A DNA stretch of 64,000 nucleotides from Thalassia testudinum (lineage: Eukaryota > Streptophyta > Magnoliopsida > Alismatales > Hydrocharitaceae). The notes beneath the pieces were generated by a model that was given only the letters and a program-made list of their open reading frames with translations, had not been told where the DNA came from and searched no databases. Within the stretch, counting starts at the first letter, position 1. Every line of letters starts with the position of its first letter. The position numbers and the translations under genes are program-made. The stretch is taken from contig JAZHRO010000039.1 in assembly GCA_037157565.1 (NCBI GenBank), forward strand, positions 43,648,001 through 43,712,000, read 5' to 3'. Positions 11,701 through 22,400 of this stretch are shown here, piece after piece.

Positions 11701-13400
11701 GTCTTCCTTGTTTTGTTATGCTTATACACACACACACATACATATAACCTTCTGAATGTACAATTAGCTTTTGGGATTATTTGATTCCCAAGGTAAAATA
11801 AGCTATTTAAAGCTAATCAATTGTTACAAAATGATGGTGCAGGGTATTCTTATGGTAATTAGGATAGAAGCGATATCTATGATAATAAAATAGTGTTGTA
11901 GCCAAATTTACACGCACATGCCATCCATTAAAAAACACACAATTTCATCCATTGGATTGTATCAATCAATATTATTACATTCATTAATGATATTTCCGAG
12001 TATGGAAACTAACATTCATCTCTTTCTGATGTTTTAAATTTTCATTACTTTATTTGTTCATCACTACTTATTTTTGGCTTTTACATAGCAGCAAATTCTT
12101 CACATTTTGTGTATTATAAAGTGTCCATGTAATGTAATTTTTATATTATAATTTTTACAACCAAAGTAGAAACCTCATTTTTTGTATTACAAATTTGTAT
12201 GTAATATATTTTTGTATTACAAATTTCATAACTGAAGTGTACAACACATTTTTGCGTTACAAGTTTCCATGCAATGAGATTTTGTAATACGATTTTCGTA
12301 ACGGATGCGTACAAACTAATCTATATTACAAGTGTGCATGCAAATTAATTTTGTATTACAATTTTCATAACCAAAGTGTACAACACATTTTTGTACTACA
12401 AATGTGCATGCAACATAATTTTGTGTTACAATTATATAGCCGAAGTATACAGACCAATTTGGTATTACAAGTGTACATGTAACATAATTTTGTATTGAAA
12501 TTTTTGTAATCGAATCGTACAACACATTTTCGTATTACAGTTTGCATAATTGAAGTGTATAGGCTAATTTATATTAAAAGTGTGCATATAATCTGATTTT
12601 GTATTATAATTTTATAACTGAAATGTATAATAAAATTTTGTAATACAGGTATGCATACAATATAATTTTATAATACAATCTTTTATTACAACTATGCATG
12701 TAACGTAATTTTTTTCTTACAATTTTTATTTACATATTTTGTGTTTTTGTATTTGCCACATTATACACATATTTCTATTACAAAATACATGTCTATTTAG
12801 TACAAATGCATACTTTATTTGTTGCAACATAGTAGTTTTATAATTACAAGATTTTATAATGGAACATACATACCTGTAGTGTGGTTATTCCCATAATCAA
12901 CTTTCAAAGGTCTTTTATTCCTCTTACTGTCAATTTTTTCTTTTTTTGTAATACTACATATTAGCATATTTCTTACATTGAATGGTTTTAATGACCACTG
13001 TTTTTATCGTGGTAGTCATTCGAATATTCTATTATTTTATTTTTTTCATATGGAAAGTGAATGATTGCATGAATTTTGTATCAATAATAGATGAAAGGCA
13101 TTCTCTTCAATTGATTCCTTGAAATCGGATATCCTAATATGAGTGATTTTTATTTGAACTTTAGGATCTATATCCAATGATTGTTACTACATGCCCATTT
13201 GACTATTTATGAGTATTGTGTGTAGAGGACGTGACCCACAAACACATATTGCGATTTCAACTTCACCATTAAAAAATCCTAAGAATTAAAGTAGTTGTCC
13301 TTTAAGACAACAATACTTTTACGTAGGAGTTGACAACCAATGCGTGTTAAAAAATATGAAATTGGTGTGAATCCTTATTTCTATTTTCTTGCAGAATAAT
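8780..13400. repeat. Tandem segmental duplication, gene copy (copy 2)
   Basis: Homologous to 1192-5100. It contains exons 8-12 of the full-length transporter (10172-11596) and its 3' flank down to the 'tccaataacactccaacatc' word at about 8780. The upstream end of the homology is near 13.35 kb. It is interrupted by an AT-rich insertion (about 11.93-13.25 kb) that includes a ~70-bp tandem array and is absent from copy 1. Confidence 0.8.
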
Positions 13401-16400
13401 GTTAACACTAATTTCTATTGACTTGAACTTGAGTCAAGTTATGATGTTAATTTTTGTAGTGTTTACTTAAGTTGGTATGGACATCAATTTATGAAGAATG
13501 AGGGTTTGGGTGTGAAATAGGTACGACGTTAATACCGATTTTGTTATAACACCAACGGGTGTTAGCACAATTGGTGTTGAGAACCTTAAAACATAGGTTA
13601 AACCATGTAGGTAACCCCTTAAATAAACTAACCCTTAACTTCTATGTATAATGTTGTACAACAAAATCAGGATGTCAATATGAGGTGTAACTTACATGTT
13701 TTACCCTTGGATCTAACTTCATCCAATGATACTTCTTACCTCCCTAATTACCTTTTTGAAAAGAGAAAACTCACCAGTTAGGTGACATCTTTTTCCGATC
13801 CCTGACACTCCCGCTTCCTTCCTCCACCAGCCTTCCCACCCTCCCCCTTCCCGTGCCTTAATTTACTTCCATCCTCATTCTTATGTACCTCTCCTTCTCC
13901 CTCTTGCACATCCCCTACATTCCCAAACATTGCCAAAGGTATCATCGGTGGCATCTCGATCTCTCCATCTCTCACAATAGATCTCTCTTCTCCCATTTTT
14001 GGACCACCAACATTTGCCAAAAAAGATTTCATGTAACTTATAGTTGGAATTAATGGAAAATTCTATAGAGATCTTAATTTTGAAGCATGCTTGCGTAACA
14101 AGATTGTTAGGGAGATGCTTTATAATCTTATAAGTTGCTCAAGATATTGTGGGATTTATGGTGATATTGGTAGGAAATCCTAATGATTATGGTAGGCCCT
14201 TGCTGACCATATCGTGATTGAAAAAATTAGATATGCATGTCAACTTAAGAAAGTTTCTTTTATTCATTGGAAACTTCCTCTTATTCAATGAAATTTTGTA
14301 CATACATAATGGTGCTTGATATGTACACCTTGAACAAAAAAAAAATCAATTATTTATGATACAATAGATTGAAGGTCATTTGCACAACAATCACAACTAA
14401 CTAATATGAAACTAATCCAATCACTGAATTGCATAGCAAATTTAAGTACTTTCTCATAATTGTATGCCATGTATTATCTTCTTTCAAGGTGCCCCTTCAA
14501 TACTTTTGGCCACGGATGATATGATAAAAATCAAGGATCCAAATTTCATCTCCTTGGCTTTGAGCTTCTTGGGATTGTTTAATTTTCCAAGTTCTAGGTC
14601 AGCTTTTTTGTGCAAAGCGGTCACAAGAACTGCCATCCTATCAAAAAGAGAAGAAAAACGCAAACTAGAATTCTTGTACGAAAAGGCTCACTAATGGCAA
14701 ACACTCTACCCATTACAATATGTGGAGGACGAAGTCAATGAAAATGATGAACTAAGCATAGATCTATTAAACAAATCAGTCTAAATTCATGAGCAGCAAT
14801 CTCTTCCAACCTAATCTCTATGCAATCCTCTAGGGACTTTTTATATATGATTAGCTAAATACAAGCTAAAAAAGCAAATACATCTTTGGCAAATGTTATT
14901 CTAACAAGTCAAAAATCATCCATTAGTGAGCTTTCTAATTCTTTTAGAAGGGGAAACACATAGCACAGTAGCAATTACAACTCAGGCACCGTAATCATAT
15001 TTTCTACTCTTTCATGTGAAATCTTAGTGTGAAATGATCCTTCCCAAGGGTCGTTTGAGGTTTCCCGAAAGGGTAGGGGTGTAAGTATAATTTTAAACCC
15101 CTTCGATTTAAGTTTGTGGGCTCTGCGGGAAAGAGGAAACATTGTGGGGAAAATCTCACAAATTTTCCCTCTTTCTCTTCCCCCACAACACACCCACGCA
15201 CACATACCCCCTCACAAACCCTAACCCTCTCCCTATTTAATACACCCTCCACCCTCTCCATCTCCACCACCACCACCTCCACCTTCACTCCTCCATCACC
15301 ATTGCCGCCGGCGACCACCTCCTTCCCCGTCCCCCTTGCAGCCACGAGTGGGGAAGAAGGAGGGGAACTTGAGACGGAGGAGAAGGAGAGAGGGAGAGTG
15401 TGGGCGAGGGAGAGGGAGAGTGTGGAAGAGGAGAGCCGATCGAAGGAGCACGAGGGAGCTCGTGGAGAGGAGCTCCGCGACTCATGCAGCTACTGGAGCA
15501 GCAGCAGTGGTTCTACGGGCGGAGAGCTGCGTGGGGAGAAGCTTCGCATGGCTTATTGTGGAATCATTTTTTTGCAGTATCAGACGTTTGGGAAGCTATT
15601 TAGACGTCTGGAGGAGCCTCAGGATGTCCGGAGCTAGCGCCGGACGTCTAACAGCACGCATAGTGCTAAGGTATGTACTTTGTACATGCCTACGTGCACG
15701 TACGATAAGTTTAGGTGTCGCATTTTGAGCGGTGCGTGTGTACGCAGGCGTGAGTGCGTTGGAAGGTGTGTGGCGCACCCTTTAAGGTGCTTTAGGAAGT
15801 CTGGACGTCTTTGCAGACATCTGATGACCATCTTAGACGTACGGGTTCACTGACAGACGTTTGTAAGGACCCCAGGATGGCCGTGAGGGGTTCTAGATGT
15901 CCACAATCAGCACAGGAAAGTAAGGTGAGCCTTTGTGGTCGTTTAAGACATTTGGGTCTAGTCCCATACGTCTGATTTTAGTCAGAGTGCACGTTTCTGG
16001 CCCGTTCAGAGCCCAAACGGAGTTAGTTTTGCGGAAACGAAGTATCCTTGGTTTCAGTTCGAAGTCCTCTACGTGTTTGTGTCACGTGTATATTGTTTTG
16101 AACTCGTTTGATATGATTTGGTCAATTGTATAGGTCTCCAGCCAGTAGCGTATACGGGGCCTGCGGAGACGACGAGATCTGCGATTCGAGCTCCCATTCC
16201 ACCCGGTAGAGTGGTTTTTCTTAATACTATGACTTAATTAATCAAAATGCATGCTATCTTAGAATGAATTGATTGAACCCTAGGATATGAAATGAACCAT
16301 AGGGCAGAATTGAGTGAATGAATATTTCTTGAGCCACACGGTCTATCCTGAAATGCATGTTAGAACACTTAATGCTAACAAATGAATAGTTAAATGATGT

Positions 16401-19400
16401 GATGCTTTTTTCAGTTATTAAATCACAAGCTGCCTATTATATGGTTAAGAACCGAGATGTGAACAACGAGATATGCATGTCGTGAAACGAAATGAAATGA
16501 ATAGAATGCATGAACCCTATGGGGAACTAGGAGAGGAACTCACGTATACGGAACGAATATCGTATGTAGGAGGGAAGTGAGCTGGCCCTTGAGTACACGG
16601 TACCGAGGAGAGCAATTGTCCCTTTTTCATGGAAAGTGAGTTGACCCTTGTGTATGCGGTACCGAGGAGAGCTACTGTCACTTTAGTGTAGGGGGGAGCT
16701 AGCTGCCCTTAGGTTGAGACCCGGGATTAGGAATGGCCACCCTACACCAACTCCTATTACTCTAGTGTAGGAGGGGAGCCAGCCACCCCATGGGCCTCGG
16801 GGTTAGGACTGACCACCCTACACTGACTCTTATTAGGCCCATTAGTTAAATCAGGATAATCAGGCGAGGGTACGTAGACTATTGAGGGGTGAGACCCCTA
16901 TTATGAGAGGGTGAGGTCCTATTCTGTTTTGTGTTGTACGTTTGGGCGTACCCGCTAGTGGAAATGACTGACTGCGTGTCAGTGCGGGGTAGCTACCCGT
17001 GCGCTTATTACGCGTACCGTAGTCATCGCTATATTGCGACTGTGACCTCGGGGTGGTAGACTGGGTGTAGGACTACCATGGGGGCTCTCCCGGCCAGGAG
17101 AGTGCCACGTGTACATCTTACATCGCGGAATAAACTGCAATCAAGATCGTTCCCTTAGGGAACAAGAGGATTAAGAAATGTTGTGGACCCTTATTAGAAT
17201 AACCAAATCAGAAACACTTAGTTGAGCTAAATGGAAACGATTGATTAGTTATTTGCTTATTTCTTTATATTAAATTGCATGTAAATAGCTTAACCACCAC
17301 TCTACTCAGTGTTAGCTAACCACGGATTATATAACTATGTTCAGGTCAGGGAGTTGAGCAGCGAGCGCCATCGGCTGCAGAGGGTGCTGGGCCTAGCCGA
17401 GCCCAGCCATAGTTGTCACTTTTCTGTTTCAGAGCTCTTTTTGTAGTAGTGAGTACCTTTAACATGTATTAGATGTTTCTGCTATCTTTCTGTTCTATTT
17501 CCCTTTGTTGTAGTTGTGATGGCTATGTATGTTATTTTACTCTTCTGCTTGTGGCATGTAATATTTTGATACTTTCCATTACTATCTCTTATTTATTTCT
17601 GCTTAGTTACATTATATATGTGGTTGTAGAATATTTTCTGCTTTTAGTTATTTCTCGTTGGACGACTGGATCTTGGGATTTAGTCAAGGCGAGCCGATCT
17701 CGGGTCTTGTAGGGAGTTGGGACCGGGTCGTAACATAGTGTCTTAGAATATGGTTTCTTGTAACTAAATATAAACAATACTAACCATTTTAGAGAAATCT
17801 AACATTGATCAAGTACCACCATCAATGGTATTTGATCGAGACCCTTAGAGTAGGATTCTCGACTCAAAATGCAATCATAAGCAAAAGAATACAATGAGTT
17901 TTTGACCCAATTCCACCTATAAAGGTGTACGTTTGGGGGGAGGTGGTAACTCCTGAATTTCATTATTTTTGGTGAGGAATACAAATAAAACTCTCAAACC
18001 CTTCTCTTCTCTCAGATTGCGTAATCACTTTACCTTATGCAACCGAGGTATATATAGGTTGCGCAACCTTGATTGTGGGTGTTCCCCATGATCCCATGAT
18101 CTAGGCATTTAAGGAGGAAAACCCGTAACCGTCAAATGGATGTTGGCGCAATAAGCGGAGTAATGGCTTGTGTTTCATCTCCAATCAACTAGGTTCGTTG
18201 ACGGGTTGATAGAACCATAGGGGAACTGGGTTGTCGAATTCAGGCAACTAGGTTGAAATGACTCTGGGAGCTTTTTCACAATTTCTGCACCTTTGTTCAC
18301 CTACGTAGGGACCCCTACATCCTTGTCTCTTTTGTTGAGGGGCTAGATGTAAATTGGAAGCCCTTACTTCTTGATTTGAGGGACTCTAGGCGAAGAATAA
18401 CTTTTTTGGGTTAAAGCATGCAATTTTTGCAGCCCCACCTAACCCTATTAGTCCCCTATAAATGCCCCTTGCTTGAAATCCACACCCCCCCCACTCCTTT
18501 CCCTCCCCAGCGTAAGGCAGCCATCGTGTCCACCACATGCACGCGAGAGAGAGAGATCGGGAGGGTGGGCACGCATGCCCCCTCTCCTCTCGTTCACACT
18601 TAATGCACACGGCACAAGGTGTAGAGAGGTGGGAGTGCTTGCTCGAGCTCGCATGAGGCGCCACGCAGCGCTAGGTCAGAGTGCGGCGTGACTCACTGCG
18701 TGAGGAGAGCACACTATGTGAGGAGAACGTGATGTGAGAGGAGGGAGTGGAGCCTGAGGCACGTTGTGCGAGGCATGGCAGGCAGGACATGCGACGCACG
18801 AGGGAGTGCACGCTTGCTGCGAGAGGCATGGCAGCATGTGGAACCGTGCGTAGGCACAGTTTGCGAAGTCAGGAGACGCAGGTTTCGGGCCTCGTACGTG
18901 CACGACGAGGGGATTTTTGCGGTTTGGGCCTCAAACAAACTCAAATTCGTGCATTTAAGGTATCAGTGGAAAGCTCTTTTGATTTCCTACATTTTGGTAG
19001 CATCCTTGACCCCGTTACCACATGGTTAGGACACTGAAATTTTGATTAAAACCCTAATGACCCCCTTAACCCCTTTTATGCCCTAGGTTGACACTCACGA
19101 GGGGTACATATTTCGAGGGGTGAGGTGCAATGATTGTAGGAGTGTTTGACAAGTCACTCGGCTACCAAATTTCCCTGCTACATCAAAGTAGGGTGATCTT
19201 CCCCTACTCCTTTGGATTTTAGCTTTTGAATGCCCTAAATTATTAACTTGTTCCATATGAGCATCACTAGACTAAACCCTGAAATGAATAGCATAGCCGC
19301 CACATCATGTTTTCATCCTTAAAGATCACAAACAATCTACATTGTTGTGTACTTGTTAGTGATCAACTAGGGTTATGCATAAATTCTAAGGACGAAACTA

Positions 19401-22400
19401 GTCAATTGCTTGAAATGTGCAAACCATAGGAACGAGTGATACTTGCTGTCGTTAGCAACCACCTATAGGAGTGAATCTGAACACTAACGGTAAACTGGAT
19501 ATTTGTTTGAGATGAGTCAAAGTTGGGATTTACAAACACGTGAAATTGTTAGCAACTCGGTGGGTTTTTGCACAAACCCTAAGGTGAATTAGAGATGGTG
19601 CCTCTCTGCTCTACGAGATATTGGGGATGGTGAAGTGGTTGGTATTGTGCAAGTGGGGTGTGATTGTAGGTTTGGTGATTAGTGGTGGGGAAGAGCTGGC
19701 CCTCGAATACTTGAGTATCGAGGAGAGCTGGCTGCCCCATTGTGTAGAGAGAGAGCTGACCTTCTCGGGTGGGGACCTGAGGCAGGAACAACTTTCCTGC
19801 ACTCACTTCTGTTGGGCCCATGTGGGGCCAATTAGGATAGTCGGGTGAGTGTACGCAAAGCTGTTGAAGGGTGTAGCCCCTATTATGTTCTGTTTGTTCT
19901 GTTAGTGCATACCTGTTAGCGAAAATGACTGACCACGTGTCAGAGTAGGGTAGCCTCCCGTGCATTTATCACATGTGTTGTAGTCACTGTTACACCACGA
20001 CAATGACCCCGAGGTGGTAGACTGGGTGTATGATAGACATGGGGTGTTCTCTCGACCAGGAGAGTGCCACATGCATGCCGTGCACTACAGGATTACCATG
20101 ACAAGATCATCCCGATAAGGGACATATGAATAAAAAGGAAATGTGACCCAGTCTTAGTGCAACGGTGGAAAAGTTTTTAATGAGATAACATGGGTTAATT
20201 AAATAATTAAGAATGAAAACGATTTACTTAAATATCTTTTATTTTACAAATAAGTTAAATACCTGTTTAAAACCACTTGTTGTTGCTACTTACCTCTTAC
20301 ACGATTTTCCTATTGTCACGCCAATATACTCAGCTTTTTGCTAATGCCTACTGTTTGTACTGAGGTCAGAGGACTGAGCAGCCTGTCTTACCGGTTGCAG
20401 AGGGTGCTAGACACAGCCACGCCTAGTTGTAATTTTTAGTCTTGATTTCGTTATTTCTTGTAGTAGTGAGCACTTATCCTTGGAGTTGTTATTTTCTACA
20501 CTTGCTCTTATTGTCGTTATTGTGATAGCTATGGTGTAAATCTTATATATGTTATTTTCTCAGTATTGATGTTAGTTCATGGTTTCTTCTAACTATTTTT
20601 TTGTCGTTTTATTGCTACTATGGTGCATGCGTGGTAAATATTATTATTTTTCATTTGTTATTTGATGAACGATTGGGTCTTGAGATAAGAATGCAGTCCA
20701 ATCTAATTTCCAAGCAGATTCGGGTCAGGTCGTAACAATCCACCAGGATGTCGGGTTGTCGAACCTGGGTAAACGGATCCCCCATGATGCTAGATTGTCG
20801 GATCCAGACAGTGTCTGGATCCACCAGGAAGCCACGTTGTCAGATTTAGCTGGATTTGGGTAGTCGAATCCGCTAAGATGTTAGGTAGTCAAATCCAGGC
20901 AACTGGATCTACCAGGATGCCAGGTTGTCGGATTCAGCCGGATCCAGTAGGGCACTGGGTTAATGGACGAAGTTTATTCTATGACGGGAGTTTTCTCCCC
21001 TTATCAGTATCGTTATCAGCATTTAATTAGGAGGCACAATGGCCACCTATGCACTTTCATGAAATACCTTTTGCCATTACTACTTACTGGAAGGAGGATT
21101 CATGTATAGTAGAGGATGGACGTACGAGGGGCATGGTCGATGGATGTGTCATCATGCGCAGGAGGGGCAATGGAGGTGTGATTAAGCTGGGAGAGAGGCA
21201 ATGGCTTGTGGGGGTGTTAGGGGGTTAAGCTGCGGGGTTGGAGGAGGGGGGCCAAACGGATGGCGAATGATCAGGCCGGAAAGGACTGGTTGAGTGGGAA
21301 AAACATAAAGCAGGGGAATCAACTGATCTAACGACTGGGAAAAAATATCCTAATCGAACGGCTGCCAACCTCAGCAGGAAGAATAGCTGCACGGTCCCCG
21401 TCCTGCTGCACATATAAATAAATAATCACAAGAAACACTTTAATATTGCCTTGCCTGTTGCAGCGTAGCAAGAGGTTAAGGATCCAACAATGTTCATGCA
21501 ACCCATAGCAATCATTTCCTTGTTGCCATCCAAGTGGTAGTTTCTCGCCGAAGCAAAGGATCGACCCACCGCCATGGCTTCCTGAAATAATATTCGACCG
21601 CATTAAATATTTGGATTTGTGGATTGGACAGAAGTAACGTCGTGGATAAGCTCCCACTCACTGTAAGCGCTATCACTGCAACTATGAGGCCAATCTTTGC
21701 CGCCTCCCCAACGAATGGCCCATCGAAGTGGAGCCTTTTGGCCGAGGAAGGGTTCAACCCTCCATCCACATGCCTTATTATCTTGATGCCATGCTTGTCC
21801 GCCTTTGTCACGTAGACCACCAGAGTCGAGAGGGTGACAGAGACCAGTGGAGCAATCGCTGGCAACCAGAAAAGCTTCCTGTTCTTCCTTCCCTGAGATA
21901 CATAGGACCGTTTAGAAGGGTTAATATAGTAGATGTTAAATGCTTTGGGGTGCGCTGGGTTGAAGGTAAGATCAGAAGGTTAACTTTCTTCCGATTTATA
22001 TAAATTATTACCATCCCTTATACTATATCAACATTAATATATATTAAATTATATCAACTTTAATATAATATATCTATTAAAATAGATTTATAATATATCA
22101 TCATCTCATTAATATCTATATTATAATATTAAAAAATAACATTGTACAATCAATTATTATAAATCTATCGAATAAATATTGTACCCAATTTAATATGCTC
22201 TAATTCTAATTCGGATCTATGGAAACTCCATGACAAACGCAGCCTTAGTTGCAAGGTATCAGGTTTCAATGCAAAGATTGGTATCGACTGCTTACCAGGA
22301 ATCTGCAGAGGAGGATGAAGACAAGGAAGGAGCATCCGAGTAGGGTATTGGTTGGATGCCACTGGATACAAAACGAATGGATGTTAGTCAATTAATGAGA

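Larger units (their letters stand above)
11597..21454 (-). other. Intron 7 of the sulfate transporter (about 9.86 kb, GC-AG)
   Basis: The donor reads CAACAG|GCAAGG on the minus strand (exon 7 ends at 21455), a GC donor with otherwise strong consensus. The acceptor is GGTAG|GGTCT before 11596. Joining them restores the conserved reading [12 protein letters not shown] in frame. The intron holds a ~70-bp tandem array, two solo LTRs and a minisatellite; the six other introns in the 5' half are all shorter than about 0.75 kb. Confidence 0.85.

Noticed and set aside
13451..13461. TTTTTGTAGTG, the usual right terminus of CACTA transposons
   Set aside because: The only CACTAC to the left at a sensible distance (about 12061) does not continue as a matching terminal repeat, and no 3-bp target duplication is present.
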